Part shown: in pieces, positions 44,129 to 54,311 of the stretch
Position numbering within the stretch: the first letter of the stretch is position 1
Layout: each line of letters starts with the position of its first letter
Source of the DNA: Enterovibrio norvegicus DSM 15893
GTDB taxonomy: Bacteria; Pseudomonadota; Gammaproteobacteria; Enterobacterales; Vibrionaceae
Length of the DNA stretch: 64,000 bases
NCBI RefSeq assembly: GCF_900115495.1
Contig: NZ_FOWR01000023.1
Coordinates: forward strand, 1,384-65,383
Reading direction: 5' to 3'
Notes under the pieces: model-generated
Seen by the model: the letters and a program-made list of their open reading frames with translations, nothing else
The model's database searches: none
Told to the model about the DNA's origin: nothing
Made by a program: the position numbers and the translations under genes

Positions 44129-45285
44129 GCGCATCAGTCACCTTACCTCGAATGATGGAAATTGGCGGCGGTGCCGTCGCGCAAGTTCCAAACATGGTCA
44201 AAAATTTGAATGCATCACGTGTGTTGCTGATCACTGATAAAAACATGGTTGAATTCGGTTACGTCGCGAAGCTTCAAGGCATCCTGATTGAAGCTGATAT
44301 CGCATCCAGCGTGTATGCCGACACCATTCCTGAGCCAACCTCAAGTTCGATAGAAGAAGCGGTGCTGGTGACGCGTGAAGGCAACTTTGATTGCATCATT
44401 GCATTGGGTGGCGGGAGCGCAATCGACAGTGCGAAAGCAGTCAGTATTCTGGCACGCTTTGGCGGAAAAATGCGCGATTACAAAGTGCCTCGCATGGTGA
44501 ATGAAGAAGGCATTCCTATCATCGCCATTCCAACCACCGCAGGTACTGGCTCCGAAGTAACGCGCTTTACCGTGATCACCGATGACGAATCTGAAGAAAA
44601 AATGCTGTGTGTTGGATTAGGGTTTGCTCCCTATGCTGCGGTTGTCGATTATGAACTCACCATGTCTCTGCCTGCCCGCACCACCGCAGACACAGGCATT
44701 GATGCCCTTACTCACGCTATCGAGGCATACGTGAGCAAAAAGGCCAGCCCATTTAGCGATTACCACGCCCTTGAAGCCATTCGCCTTATCGCGCCGAACC
44801 TTCGGACGGTTTATCACGACGGTAAAGACACGGATGCACGTGAGAAACTCATGCGCGGCGCAACCTACGCGGGCATCGCGTTTTCAAATGCATCGGTTGC
44901 CTTGGTGCACGGCATGAGCCGCCCAATTGGCGCGTTCTTCCACGTGCCGCATGGCTTATCAAACGCCATGTTATTACCTACCGTGACGGCATTCTCCATT
45001 GAAGCAGCGCCGGAACGCTATGCAGACTGCGCGGTTGCCATGGGCATTGCTCAACAAGACGATCCGATCGATGTCGCCAATGCGCGTTTGATCGAGGAGC
45101 TTACCGCTATCAATCTCGAACTCAACGTTCCCACTCTGAAAGAATTTGGGGTGGAATTCTCCATGTTCGAAACCGTACTCAACACCATGATCGAACAAGC
45201 CTTGCTGTCCGGCTCGCCCGCTAACAACCCGAAAGTGCCGACGCCCGATGAAATGAAAAATCTTTACCTAAATCTTTGGTCTTAA
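44125..45285 (+). CDS. dddB: Iron-containing alcohol dehydrogenase DddB-like, 386 aa
   Basis: Group III alcohol dehydrogenase: nucleotide-binding GGGSAIDSAKAV (residues about 94-106), TTAGTGSEVT, and metal ligands in the segments DTGIDALTHAIEAYVS and FFHVPHGLSNA. In the DMSP pathway it oxidises 3-hydroxypropionate (or its CoA ester) to malonate semialdehyde. Start overlaps the dddT stop; dddC begins 18 bases after its stop. The assignment rests on family plus cluster context. Confidence 0.88.
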   Translation: MSASVTLPRMMEIGGGAVAQVPNMVKNLNASRVLLITDKNMVEFGYVAKLQGILIEADIASSVYADTIPEPTSSSIEEAVLVTREGNFDCIIALGGGSAIDSAKAVSILARFGGKMRDYKVPRMVNEEGIPIIAIPTTAGTGSEVTRFTVITDDESEEKMLCVGLGFAPYAAVVDYELTMSLPARTTADTGIDALTHAIEAYVSKKASPFSDYHALEAIRLIAPNLRTVYHDGKDTDAREKLMRGATYAGIAFSNASVALVHGMSRPIGAFFHVPHGLSNAMLLPTVTAFSIEAAPERYADCAVAMGIAQQDDPIDVANARLIEELTAINLELNVPTLKEFGVEFSMFETVLNTMIEQALLSGSPANNPKVPTPDEMKNLYLNLWS

Positions 45286-45303
45286 GGAAGAGGAACCACA
45301 CAA

Positions 45304-46797
45304 ATGAAAACAATTGGACACTTGATCAACGGCGAACAGCGAGAAGAGGGCGAGCAAACACAATTGGTGTACAACCCTGCAACGGGCGAAGCCACAAAAG
45401 AGCTGTTATTGGCCAATGATGACCTGGTGGATGAAGCCATCGAAGCCGCGAGAACGGCTTTCCAAACATGGCGAAATGAACCGCCGATCAAGCGCGCGCG
45501 TGTCATGTTCCGCTACAAGCAATTATTGGAAGAACATAAAGATGAGATTTGCCGACTGATTGGTGAGGAGCACGGCAAGATCGCCCACGATGCAGCGGGC
45601 GAATTGCAGCGTGGTATCGAAAACGTTGAATACGCATGTTCAGCCGCAGAGTTATTGAAAGGCGAATTTAGCAAGAACGTCGGCCCATCGATTGATTCTT
45701 GGTCAGAACATCAACCTCTGGGTGTGGTTGCGGGCATTACGCCGTTCAACTTCCCTGCCATGGTGCCACTTTGGATGTTCCCGATGGCGATCGTCTGCGG
45801 TAACTGCTTTATTCTCAAGCCGTCAGAAAAAGACCCCAGTGCCGCGTTGTACATTGCCAATCTTCTCAAACAAGCCGGTCTGCCTGATGGCGTGATGCAA
45901 GTCATTCAAGGCGGCAAGCCTGTGGTCGATCGCCTGCTTAAAAGTGCAGACGTCGAAGCCATCAGCTTCGTTGGCAGTACGCCGATTGCAAAGTACATTT
46001 ACGAAACCGCAAGTCAAAACGGCAAACGTTGCCAAGCGCTAGGCGGTGCGAAGAACCACGCCATCGTGATGCCTGATTGCGACCTCGACAATGCGGTAAA
46101 CCAACTGATTGGTGCGGCATACGGTTCAAGTGGTGAACGCTGTATGGCCTTGTCTGTTGCAGTTGCCGTCGGCAACGAAACCGCCGATAAGCTCGCAGCC
46201 ATGCTCAAGCCAAAGTTAGAGGAACTTCGCGTGGGCGCGTTTTATGACAATGACAACGATTTTGGCCCGCTGATCAGCCGAGAACATCAGCAAAAAGTGG
46301 TGTCATACATTGATTCGGCAGAGCAAGATGGCGCCACGATTGTTGCTGATGGAAGACACCCCAATATTGAAGGTTACTCAAGCGGGTACTTTGTTGGGCC
46401 GACGTTGATTGATAATGTGTCTCCGACCATGGAAAGCTATCAACAAGAAATCTTCGGGCCTGTTTTACAAATCATCCGCGCGGATTCGATGCAAGACGCG
46501 ATGGATTTGATCGACAAACATGCTTACGGCAATGGCACCTGCATCTTTACACGTGACGGTGAAGCCGCGCGCTACTTCTCGGATAACATCAAGGTCGGCA
46601 TGGTCGGTATCAATGTGCCGCTCCCTGTTCCCGTCGCTTACCACAGCTTTGGCGGCTGGAAACAATCTCTGTTTGGTGACTTACACGCCTACGGACCTGA
46701 TTCAGTCAAATTCTATACCCGTAGGAAAACCATTACACAACGTTGGCCATCAGCCAATGTACGTGAAGGGGCGACGTTCTCGATGCCAGTGCTCTAA
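45304..46797 (+). CDS. dddC: Malonate/methylmalonate-semialdehyde dehydrogenase DddC-like, 497 aa
   Basis: CoA-acylating aldehyde dehydrogenase of the MmsA type: GVVAGITPFNFPAMVPLWMF, the KPSEKDPSA cofactor segment, FVGSTPIAKYIYE, and nucleophilic Cys in GSSGERCMALS. MmsA-type enzymes convert malonate semialdehyde plus CoA and NAD+ to acetyl-CoA and CO2, the last step of the DddD route. AAGGAAGAGG upstream of ATG 45304. Last gene of dddTBC; a terminator follows 25 bases downstream. A separate housekeeping mmsA for valine and inositol breakdown may exist elsewhere. Confidence 0.9.
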   Translation: MKTIGHLINGEQREEGEQTQLVYNPATGEATKELLLANDDLVDEAIEAARTAFQTWRNEPPIKRARVMFRYKQLLEEHKDEICRLIGEEHGKIAHDAAGELQRGIENVEYACSAAELLKGEFSKNVGPSIDSWSEHQPLGVVAGITPFNFPAMVPLWMFPMAIVCGNCFILKPSEKDPSAALYIANLLKQAGLPDGVMQVIQGGKPVVDRLLKSADVEAISFVGSTPIAKYIYETASQNGKRCQALGGAKNHAIVMPDCDLDNAVNQLIGAAYGSSGERCMALSVAVAVGNETADKLAAMLKPKLEELRVGAFYDNDNDFGPLISREHQQKVVSYIDSAEQDGATIVADGRHPNIEGYSSGYFVGPTLIDNVSPTMESYQQEIFGPVLQIIRADSMQDAMDLIDKHAYGNGTCIFTRDGEAARYFSDNIKVGMVGINVPLPVPVAYHSFGGWKQSLFGDLHAYGPDSVKFYTRRKTITQRWPSANVREGATFSMPVL

Positions 46798-46821
46798 TTC
46801 GGTAATGACATGGCTCACAAC

Positions 46822-46850
46822 AAAACCCAGCCTCGCGCTGGGTTTTGATT
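46822..46850 (+). terminator. Rho-independent terminator after dddC
   Basis: AAAACCCAGC (46822-46831) pairs with GCTGGGTTTT (46837-46846), five-base loop, then T-containing tail. Confidence 0.85.
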
Positions 46851-46967
46851 GTTTAGATGGCCCATTTCTCACAGGTGAAGCGCTTTGCGCTGAAAAGTCG
46901 CCATTTTTTTTCAGTACTTAGCAAGTCACTGCTAGAATACAGCCAACATCAATACAGAGACGTAGAT

Positions 46968-47543
46968 ATGCAAGTTTCGCTCACGCAATTTATGACAGAT
47001 AACGATTTAGAAAATCAGTTGTTATCTGAGATGCAAACAAAAGGCTTTGTTACCGCCATGGCGGCAGCACCTTACATGATTGATCCAAGTGAATGGTTAG
47101 CTTTCATGTGGGGCGGAGAGGAAGAGTCACCGTTCTCAAGTCACGAACAGCTTGAGCAATACGCGAATATCATCGTCAACTTGTGGAACGAGCAACGCGG
47201 CGCGCTGCTGTCTGCCGAGTGGCAATGGCCTGAAGGCTGCGCGCTGAGCGATACCGACATTGTTACCGCCGACACTCGCCTCTACTGTGAAGGCCTGCTT
47301 CAAGGTTGGACACTTGCACGTGATGATTGGGAAATTCTGATGCCAGAAGATTCCCAAGAAAGCGCCCTGCTTGGCGGCGTGTTGCTGTCAATTAGCCTGC
47401 TGTTCGATCCAGAAGCTGCACTGCCAACCCTTGAAGCACAAGGCGCCGCAGAATTGGCCCAATTCGAAGAAATATTCAAAGGCATGCCAGTGATGCTTTG
47501 TGGCCTGACGCAACGCGCAGCGCAGCTTGTAGAAGAGGCGTAA
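46968..47543 (+). CDS. UPF0149 (YgfB/YecA) family protein, 191 aa
   Basis: Start MQVSLTQFMTDNDL; purine-rich AGAGACG upstream. Acidic, Leu/Ala-rich helical protein with family features: TAMAAAPYMIDPSEWLAFMW near the start, YCEGLLQGWTLARDDW in the middle and a helical tail. Proteins of this family have no established enzymatic role; some carry a C-terminal SEC-C zinc motif, which is absent here. Transcribed alone between two terminators. An upstream extension of the open frame to 46857 lacks family likeness. Confidence 0.85.
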   Translation: MQVSLTQFMTDNDLENQLLSEMQTKGFVTAMAAAPYMIDPSEWLAFMWGGEEESPFSSHEQLEQYANIIVNLWNEQRGALLSAEWQWPEGCALSDTDIVTADTRLYCEGLLQGWTLARDDWEILMPEDSQESALLGGVLLSISLLFDPEAALPTLEAQGAAELAQFEEIFKGMPVMLCGLTQRAAQLVEEA

Positions 47544-47896
47544 TCCGCTCTCGATCTCAAACACATACTTTCAAACGGCTGCCACTGTGCAGCCGTTTCT
47601 ATAACCGCGGTCTACATACAAACACAACCTGAAGATGCAGGATTCAGCTCGCTCGAAGGGAGGGCATAAACATTGTGCTTTTTATGAGCAAAACAAATCG
47701 CGCACTGTTCGAATAATCCTGATATAGTCCCGCCCCTTGCTTTCAACATCCCCATGTTTTCAGCAAACAACGATGTCCGGCGCTGTTTCGCGTGTCTCCT
47801 GTCAACCAGTGATACAACTATCACGACAAGATTCATCGGATAATCACCTTTTCATGTCATACGCTACCAACAGGTAGTATTGCTCGGGATACCTCC
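47544..47896. other. 353-bp intergenic region before dbpA
   Basis: Contains the terminator above, a decayed half-copy of the 23110 hairpin repeat (AACCTGAAGATGC at 47626-47638), and the dbpA leader. No supported gene. Confidence 0.5.
47573..47600 (+). terminator. Terminator of the UPF0149 gene
   Basis: AAACGGCTGC (47573-47582) pairs exactly with GCAGCCGTTT (47589-47598). It starts 30 bases after the stop codon. Confidence 0.75.
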
Positions 47897-49309
47897 GTGA
47901 CCAAAGAATCAAACTCTGCAGGCCAACAGGCTGCGTTTTCTACATTGCCGCTAAAAGCGGAACTAATTTCTACCTTGAATACGATTGGTTTTGAAACCAT
48001 GACGCCGATTCAAGCGCAAAGTCTCCCTGCCATTTTGGACGGGAAAGACGTTATTGGTCAGGGAAAAACAGGCTCGGGCAAAACCGCAGCGTTCGGTTTG
48101 GGTTTACTCAACCGTTTAGACGTGAAGCGTTTCCGTATTCAAACATTGGTGATGTGTCCGACGCGTGAACTGGCTGACCAAGTCGCCGTAGAAATCCGCA
48201 CCTTGGCGCGTGGCATTCACAACATCAAAGTGCTCACCCTATGTGGTGGTGTCCCAATGGGCCCTCAGATCGGTTCACTTGAGCACGGTGCACACATCGT
48301 TGTTGGCACACCAGGTCGTATTCAAGACCACCTAGAAAAGGGCCGTCTGTCATTAGAGAACGTGAACACCTTGGTGCTTGATGAAGCTGACCGCATGCTA
48401 GAAATGGGCTTCCAGCCTGCATTAGATGCCATCATTCAAGATATTCCAGCAGGTCGCCAAACCTTGCTGTTCAGTGCAACGTTTCCATCGCAGATCCAAG
48501 CGATCAGCAAGCAAATTATGAATAGCCCGCTGATGGTGAAAGTAGAATCTACTCACGATAACAGCAGCATTTCACAACACTTCTATCAGTGTGAAGGCAA
48601 CCGTCAGCGTATGGACGCGTTGCTGTTATTGCTGCTTAATCACCAGCCAGAAAGTGCGGTGGTGTTCTGTAACACCAAACGTGAGACCAAAGATGTTGCG
48701 GCGTGCCTTGAGAATGAAGGCTTCTCAGTCGTTGCATTGCACGGTGATTTGGAACAACGCGACCGCGACCAAATGCTGCTTAAATTCGCGAACAAGAGTG
48801 TCACTGTGATGGTTGCAACCGACGTTGCAGCACGTGGCCTCGACATCGATTCATTGGATGCCGTGATTAACTACCACGTTGCGTTCGACACTGAAGTACA
48901 CGTTCACCGCGTAGGCCGTACTGGCCGTGCGGGTAGCCAAGGTGCTGCTTACACCCTTTACGGCAGTGAAGACGGTTACAAAATCGCGTTGCTTGAAGAT
49001 TACCTAGGCCGCGAAATCAAAGGTGAAGAACTGCCAGATTCGTCTGTCATGCAAGCATTGCCACCAGAGCCTTTGATGGCAACACTGCACATTGATGGCG
49101 GTAAGAAAAGTAAAGTTCGCCCAGGTGACATCCTTGGTGCACTGACTGGCGGCGATGACGGCATTCAAGGTGCTGACGTTGGTAAAATCAAAGTCACGGA
49201 TTACCGCTCTTACGTTGCCGTTAAACGCAACGTGGCGAAGAAAGCGCTGAAGAAATTGTCTGCAGGCAAAATCAAAGGCCGCACATATCGTGTGTGGCAA
49301 CTGCGCTAA
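47897..49309 (+). CDS. dbpA: ATP-dependent RNA helicase DbpA, 470 aa
   Basis: DEAD-box helicase with a C-terminal RRM-like domain that binds hairpin 92 of 23S rRNA; acts in large-subunit assembly. Motifs: TPIQAQSLP, Walker A GKTGSGKT, PTRELADQ, TPGRIQDH, DEAD (VLDEADRML), SAT (FSATFP), ATDVAARGLDID, HRVGRTGRAG. The C-terminal 75 residues (KVRPGDILGALTGGDDGIQ..., ending YRVWQLR) match the DbpA RNA-binding domain. Starts with GTG at 47897. Single-gene unit with a bidirectional terminator downstream. Confidence 0.93.
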   Translation: MTKESNSAGQQAAFSTLPLKAELISTLNTIGFETMTPIQAQSLPAILDGKDVIGQGKTGSGKTAAFGLGLLNRLDVKRFRIQTLVMCPTRELADQVAVEIRTLARGIHNIKVLTLCGGVPMGPQIGSLEHGAHIVVGTPGRIQDHLEKGRLSLENVNTLVLDEADRMLEMGFQPALDAIIQDIPAGRQTLLFSATFPSQIQAISKQIMNSPLMVKVESTHDNSSISQHFYQCEGNRQRMDALLLLLLNHQPESAVVFCNTKRETKDVAACLENEGFSVVALHGDLEQRDRDQMLLKFANKSVTVMVATDVAARGLDIDSLDAVINYHVAFDTEVHVHRVGRTGRAGSQGAAYTLYGSEDGYKIALLEDYLGREIKGEELPDSSVMQALPPEPLMATLHIDGGKKSKVRPGDILGALTGGDDGIQGADVGKIKVTDYRSYVAVKRNVAKKALKKLSAGKIKGRTYRVWQLR

Positions 49310-49346
49310 TTTAGACCTCAAGAGTTACGCTGCTTTTATGGAATAG

Positions 49347-49374
49347 AAAATGCCGTCTCCACAGACGGCATTTT
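49347..49374. terminator. Bidirectional terminator between dbpA and the symporter gene
   Basis: AAAATGCCGTCT (49347-49358) pairs exactly with AGACGGCATTTT (49363-49374), loop CCAC. Confidence 0.88.
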
Positions 49375-49398
49375 AATGTCTAAAATTTCACCCCAGCG

Positions 49399-50253
49399 TC
49401 ATGCTCCCTCACGTACATCTCGACGACTCATCACAATCATGATGATGGCAGGAATGTTCATCAAAATGCCATAAAGCAAGGGCGTCAGCGCGAGTTGTGG
49501 TTGATTAAGCTGAACCACGGCAACGAATATTGCTGTCCCTGCATTTTGAATTCCGACTTCGATAGATAACGTTTTCGACAACCTTGCATCACCGCCAATT
49601 CCTTTCGCCACAGCAACGCCCAGTGCCATACCAAGAACACAGAGAAGAAGCACAGCGATAGAAGCAACGGAAAAGAGTTGATTGAAGACTTTGGTGTTCG
49701 CCGCGAGGGTGATCGCGACAGTGAAAAATAGCGCCCACAACGCAGTACGACCGGCAAACTGAGCAAATCGCTCAAAGCCAGCCGACGAACAATAGTGCTT
49801 GAACATCATCCCCAACAATACCGGCACCAGAGTCACCGCAATAAGCTGCATGATGGCCGTTTTCATAGGAATGATGGCTGACACATCCGACAAAACAAAC
49901 GGCAGCATTAACGGCAAACTGAACGGAATGATAAGGCTGCTTATCGCTGTCATCGTGATAGAGAGTGCTGAATCGCCCCCGCAAAGATGACAAATTGCAT
50001 TTGAAGATGCACCACCCGGTGCTAACGCCAATATCCACAGCCCCACCGCCACCACTTCGGGAAGATTGAAGAGTTGAATTAAGCCATAAGCAATGATCGG
50101 CAAACCGATAAGCTGAGCAGACAGGCCCGCAGCCACCTTACCAGGAAATTGGGAAACACGCTTAAAGTCAGCAACGGTGAGGGTTAACCCCACACAAAAC
50201 ATCATCCAAGCAAGCGCGACAGGCAAGCCAATAGTTAGCATGGTTTGACTCAT
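49399..50253 (-). CDS. Bile acid:sodium symporter (BASS) family transporter, 284 aa
   Basis: Eight to ten hydrophobic segments across the whole length. The family features are an N-terminal MMFCVGLTL motif, LALAPGGASSNAI in the first half and the sodium-site-like EVGIQNAGTAIF in the second half. BASS proteins import organic anions (bile acids, pyruvate, pantoate and others) with sodium; bacterial members have diverse substrates, so none is assigned. Transcribed alone, convergent with dbpA. Confidence 0.88.
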   Translation of the reverse strand: MSQTMLTIGLPVALAWMMFCVGLTLTVADFKRVSQFPGKVAAGLSAQLIGLPIIAYGLIQLFNLPEVVAVGLWILALAPGGASSNAICHLCGGDSALSITMTAISSLIIPFSLPLMLPFVLSDVSAIIPMKTAIMQLIAVTLVPVLLGMMFKHYCSSAGFERFAQFAGRTALWALFFTVAITLAANTKVFNQLFSVASIAVLLLCVLGMALGVAVAKGIGGDARLSKTLSIEVGIQNAGTAIFVAVVQLNQPQLALTPLLYGILMNIPAIIMIVMSRRDVREGA

Positions 50254-50370
50254 AGAATATCCTTCACTGACATCGAAACGACCCGCTGGTTATTATTGTT
50301 TTCGTGTTGCTCGTACATGATTTTCACGTCGTAAATAGGCGGGTTCAACGCGCGGAACAATTTAACAGAT

Positions 50371-50399
50371 CAAAAAAGGCGAACAATGCGTTCGCCTTT
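50371..50399 (-). terminator. Terminator of nadA
   Basis: On the minus strand AAAGGCGAAC (50399-50390) pairs with GTTCGCCTTT (50384-50375) followed by a T-run. Confidence 0.85.
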
Positions 50400-50421
50400 A
50401 AACTAGAGAGAGCATCAAACT

Positions 50422-51516
50422 TTATGCGTTGCCTTTCACTTGGAGTTGCAGCTCCGCAGCGAAATCTAACATACGATTCAGTGGGATCAGCGACTTCTGG
50501 CGAATGGCTTCATCAACATGAATTTCATGCTGCACGCCGCCTTCTTTCAGCGCAAGCTCAATGGCTTTTAAGCCGTTCATTGCCATCCAAGGGCAATGCG
50601 CACAACTTCGGCACGTTGCACCAGCACCGGCGGTTGGGGCTTCGATAAGTTCTTTATCTGGCACGACTTGCTGCATCTTGAAGAAAATGCCTTTGTCCGT
50701 CGCCACGATCATCTGCTTTTGAGGAAGCTCTTTTGCAGCCTTAATAAGCTGACTGGTGGAACCCACGGCATCAGCAAGTTTTACCACGCTGGCAGGTGAT
50801 TCAGGGTGAACAAGGATTGCTGCGTCTGGGTAAACCGCTTTCATGTCCTTGAGGGCTTTGGCTGAAAACTCGTCGTGCACCACGCACTCGCCTTGCCACA
50901 GCAACATCTCTGCACCGGTTTTATTCGCAATGTACGAACCAAGGTGACGGTCAGGGCCCCAAATAATCGGTTTATCCTGCGCATCCAGATGTTCAACGAT
51001 TTCCAATGCAATCGACGAGGTGACAACCCAATCCGCGCGTGCTTTTACCGCTGCCGACGTGTTGGCATAAACCACCACAATATGATCAGGGTGCGCATCG
51101 CAGAAAGCAGAAAACCTGTCTTCCGGGCAGCCTAGATCCAGTGAGCATTCCGCGTCTAGCGTCGGCATGATCACGTTCTTTTCTGGGGTCAAGATTTTCG
51201 CACTCTCGCCCATGAAACGGACGCCAGCAATCAACAACGTTTTCGCAGGGTGTCGATTACCGAACTTGGCCATCTCAAGAGAATCACCCACAAAGCCGCC
51301 GGTTTCTTCCGCCAGCGCCTGAATCTCAGGGTCGGTGTAATAATGCGCAATCATGACTGCGTCTTTCTCTTTCAAAAGCTGTTTGATGTTTTCGATGTAG
51401 TCTGATTTTTGCTGCTCAGACAGCACCTCCGGCTTAGGAGGGAAAGGATATACCGTCTCAGCGGTATTAATAATCTGGCTCATCCACTTACTCAGATATG
51501 CTTGCAGTTCGGCCAT
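50422..51516 (-). CDS. nadA: Quinolinate synthase NadA, 364 aa
   Basis: Condenses iminoaspartate with dihydroxyacetone phosphate to quinolinate in NAD biosynthesis, using a 4Fe-4S cluster. Near-identical in pattern to enterobacterial and Vibrio Nad[41 protein letters not shown] (cluster Cys), IVHPESP-type segment and [15 protein letters not shown] with another cluster Cys. ATG 51516 has AAGGCG upstream, but homologues begin near MSQII (51483), so the first 11 residues are uncertain. Next to the tol-pal genes as in Vibrio. Confidence 0.95.
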   Translation of the reverse strand: MAELQAYLSKWMSQIINTAETVYPFPPKPEVLSEQQKSDYIENIKQLLKEKDAVMIAHYYTDPEIQALAEETGGFVGDSLEMAKFGNRHPAKTLLIAGVRFMGESAKILTPEKNVIMPTLDAECSLDLGCPEDRFSAFCDAHPDHIVVVYANTSAAVKARADWVVTSSIALEIVEHLDAQDKPIIWGPDRHLGSYIANKTGAEMLLWQGECVVHDEFSAKALKDMKAVYPDAAILVHPESPASVVKLADAVGSTSQLIKAAKELPQKQMIVATDKGIFFKMQQVVPDKELIEAPTAGAGATCRSCAHCPWMAMNGLKAIELALKEGGVQHEIHVDEAIRQKSLIPLNRMLDFAAELQLQVKGNA

Positions 51517-51587
51517 TATACACGCCTTATAGCAGCATTTTCATCTCAGAAAACGTGTTGTAGCTTAGAGACGCAATAAATTTGCAA

Positions 51588-51614
51588 AGAAAAAGCCGAC
51601 TCAAGGTCGGCTTT
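51588..51614 (-). terminator. Terminator of the tol-pal-cpoB operon
   Basis: On the minus strand AAAGCCGAC (51614-51606) pairs with GTCGGCTTT (51600-51592), followed by a T-rich tail; 19 bases after the cpoB stop. Confidence 0.85.
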
Positions 51615-51632
51615 ATAGGGGAGTTGTTACGT

Positions 51633-52370
51633 TTACTTCTTCATTTGCTTTTCGGCTTGGCTTGCCGTGGTTGACCCTGGGTACTCGGCCACCACTTTTT
51701 GGAACAAGCTCTTCGCCGCAGCTTTATCGCCTTCACGATCTGCAATCATGCCAAGCTTGAGCAATGCATCAGCACGCTTGCTTGATTTTGCAACCTGACT
51801 GACAGCATCAAAATGCTGCTTAGCCAGACTTAGCTCACTTTTAGAGAAGTAAAGCTGACCCAACCAATAGTGTGCATTTGGCTTATAGATTGATTGAGGG
51901 TACTTGGTCAAAAACGCATTGAAAGCATCTGTGGCACCTTGGTAGTTTTTCTCTTTGAGAATCAGGTTCACGGCTGCATCGTACTCTGCGTTTTCAGACT
52001 GATTGTTTGAATACGCTTCTGACGTTGCAGGCTTTTCCGTTTTGTTTTCGACAGCAGGTGCTGGTTTTGCGGTGCGAAGCGTATCGATTTCACGGTACAA
52101 GTCGCGTTGGCGTTCCAACATCTGATTTAATTCATAGCTGTTTCTTTCAACAGTGCCGCGCAATTCGTCCAACTCGCCTGCCATTTGTTCGAGCTGGCGC
52201 TGCATATCGATTTGCATTTGGTTGCGGGCTTCTAGCATTCGCTCCAAGCGCTCTACAGAGCTACTGCTACCACCACCTAACTCAGTCACCGGAGCAGGTG
52301 CAGCAGCCACAGGGGCTGCCACACTCACCAGTAACGCCAGCGATAAAGAACGCAAAGTGTTACTGTTCAT
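51633..52370 (-). CDS. cpoB: Cell division coordinator CpoB (YbgF), 245 aa
   Basis: Periplasmic protein that couples the Tol-Pal complex to peptidoglycan synthesis at the septum. Signal peptide (residues 1-24, cut after PVAAA), a trimerising coiled coil (about 35-95, rich in MLEARNQMQIDMQRQLEQ-type heptads) and C-terminal TPR repeats (about 125-245, YDAAVNLILKEKNYQGATDAF and following). Last gene of the tol-pal operon, 18 bases after pal, with AAGGT before the ATG. Confidence 0.93.
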   Translation of the reverse strand: MNSNTLRSLSLALLVSVAAPVAAAPAPVTELGGGSSSSVERLERMLEARNQMQIDMQRQLEQMAGELDELRGTVERNSYELNQMLERQRDLYREIDTLRTAKPAPAVENKTEKPATSEAYSNNQSENAEYDAAVNLILKEKNYQGATDAFNAFLTKYPQSIYKPNAHYWLGQLYFSKSELSLAKQHFDAVSQVAKSSKRADALLKLGMIADREGDKAAAKSLFQKVVAEYPGSTTASQAEKQMKK

Positions 52371-52388
52371 AATGATTTACCTTCTAAC

Positions 52389-52910
52389 TTAGTAAACCAG
52401 AACCGCACGGCGGTTCTTCGCGTACGCTTCTTCACCTTGGCCTAGCACCAATGGTTTCTCTTCGCCGTAGCTTACGATAGAAATTTGAGAAGCTGGAACA
52501 CCTAGCGCTTGCAGGTATTTCGCTACTGCGCTCGCACGGCGCTCGCCAAGTGCGATGTTGTATTCTGGTGTACCACGCTCATCGGCATGACCTTCTACAA
52601 CCACTTTAATGCTGTCGTTTGCACGCAGGAATTCAGCGTGTGCATCTAGCATGTCTTCAAACTGTGGCAATACAGAGTAGTCATCAAAGTTGAAGTAAAT
52701 AGTTTGAGACTGACGCAGTTCGTTTGCACGAATTTCTTGCTCAGTCAGACTGCCTTGGCCGCCGTCTACTGGTGTTACGATAGTGGTTTCTTGACCTTTG
52801 TTGGTTTCAGAACCCGTGCTATCAGTAGAGCTGTCGCTAGAGCTACACGCCGCTAGGGTAAACATAGGTAGCGCTACCGCCAAACCCTTAAGTACTTTAT
52901 TCAATTGCAT
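52389..52910 (-). CDS. pal: Peptidoglycan-associated lipoprotein Pal, 173 aa
   Basis: Outer-membrane lipoprotein that holds the outer membrane to peptidoglycan and binds TolB. Lipobox LAAC with Cys22 after a hydrophobic signal sequence; Ser/Thr/Asp-rich linker; OmpA-like peptidoglycan-binding domain with [14 protein letters not shown] and [17 protein letters not shown] 52910 (MQLNKVLKG) has AAGGA upstream; the open frame extends 10 codons further without support. Between tolB and cpoB. Confidence 0.95.
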   Translation of the reverse strand: MQLNKVLKGLAVALPMFTLAACSSSDSSTDSTGSETNKGQETTIVTPVDGGQGSLTEQEIRANELRQSQTIYFNFDDYSVLPQFEDMLDAHAEFLRANDSIKVVVEGHADERGTPEYNIALGERRASAVAKYLQALGVPASQISIVSYGEEKPLVLGQGEEAYAKNRRAVLVY

Positions 52911-52943
52911 CTCGTTTTCCTTAATTTCAAATAAGCGCAAATA

Positions 52944-54296
52944 TTATTGGAACGGGGACCATGTTGGTGCCCTAACTCGGCCGTTTGTTGCTGGTAGTCG
53001 TGCTTTAAACCGTCCATCAATAGAAACCAGTGAAAGTACGTTATTACGCCCATAGACCGAGCTGTAAATGACCATGCTGCCATTCGGTGCGAGGCTTGGT
53101 GATTCATCAAGCATCGTTTTGGTTAGAACTTCTACGGCACCCGTTTGCAAATCTTGTTTTGCAATGTTGTAACCTGAGTCCGAGCGGTGAACCATTACAA
53201 GGAATCTACCATCCGGTGTCAGCTGACCACCGAGGTTTTGGCTACCCTGCCAAGTCAACCTGTTGGTAGAACCGTCGGCTAAATTTACTCGATAAATCTG
53301 TGGTTTACCACCCCGGTCTGACGTAAAGATCAAAGACTGCCCATCTGGATCCCAGAAAGGTTCAGTGTTGTTCGCGCGCCCTTTGGTGATTTGTTCCATC
53401 TTGCGCGTTCTCAGATCTAACACATAAACCTGCAAGCTGCCGGTCTTGGAAAGAACCAAAGCTAACTTGTTGCCATCCGGAGAAAATCTTGGCGAACCAT
53501 TGTGACGAGGAAATGACGAAATCATTTCTCGCTCACCGGTGTAAATGTTCATTAAGAAAATTTGTGCCTGACCGTTTTCAAAACTCACGTAAGCAAGCTG
53601 TTTACCGTCAGGCGACCACGCAGGGGACATCAAAGGTTGCTTTGAACGCAGCACCAACAGTTCGTTATAACCGTCGTAATCAGACAAACGAAGTTGATAA
53701 GGGTGTTCCGATTTATCATCAATCACAACGTAGGCAATACGTGTTAGGAACGCGCCCTTTTCACCCGTTAGCTTTTCATACACCAAATCTGAAATACGGT
53801 GCGCGTATTGACGAAGCTGCTTGCCGTTGACCGTTTTGCGGTTATTAAGCAAAAGGTGGTCTTTGGTCAGTACCAATTCTCCGGTTGCTGACAAGCCTTT
53901 GCTTGTGCCGCCTGTTAACTGGCCGCGAACCACATCGATCAATTGGTACTCAATCAGGTATTTCCCATCAGGTGTTGGGCTGATTTTACCTGTCACAAGC
54001 GCATCGACCCCTAACGCAGTCCAATCGTTGAAATCCACGTTTTCATCGCTGTATGGCGTTTGTGGCATTTTGTCGGTTGGGACTGGGCTGAATTTGCCAC
54101 TGCGTTGAAGATCTGATGCGATAACATCAGACACATTGGTCGGTAACTTGCCTTCGCCTTCCCAGTTAAAAGGGACAATGGCGATAGGACGTGCGGAACT
54201 GATCCCTTCAGTAATAACAATTCTCAACTCAGCATAAGCTGACGGTGCAAAAACGATGAAAAATGTAATGGCACTAAATAGAATTCGTTTGAACAT
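52944..54296 (-). CDS. tolB: Tol-Pal system protein TolB, 450 aa
   Basis: Periplasmic beta-propeller of the Tol-Pal system, binding Pal and TolA. Signal peptide 1-22 (cut after PSAYA), N-terminal alpha/beta domain (about 25-165), then WD40-like PD40 repeats with the recurrent [38 protein letters not shown] and [11 protein letters not shown]. Fifteen bases after tolA, 33 before pal. Confidence 0.95.
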   Translation of the reverse strand: MFKRILFSAITFFIVFAPSAYAELRIVITEGISSARPIAIVPFNWEGEGKLPTNVSDVIASDLQRSGKFSPVPTDKMPQTPYSDENVDFNDWTALGVDALVTGKISPTPDGKYLIEYQLIDVVRGQLTGGTSKGLSATGELVLTKDHLLLNNRKTVNGKQLRQYAHRISDLVYEKLTGEKGAFLTRIAYVVIDDKSEHPYQLRLSDYDGYNELLVLRSKQPLMSPAWSPDGKQLAYVSFENGQAQIFLMNIYTGEREMISSFPRHNGSPRFSPDGNKLALVLSKTGSLQVYVLDLRTRKMEQITKGRANNTEPFWDPDGQSLIFTSDRGGKPQIYRVNLADGSTNRLTWQGSQNLGGQLTPDGRFLVMVHRSDSGYNIAKQDLQTGAVEVLTKTMLDESPSLAPNGSMVIYSSVYGRNNVLSLVSIDGRFKARLPATNGRVRAPTWSPFQ

Positions 54297-54311
54297 AAAT
54301 ATCCTTTATTT

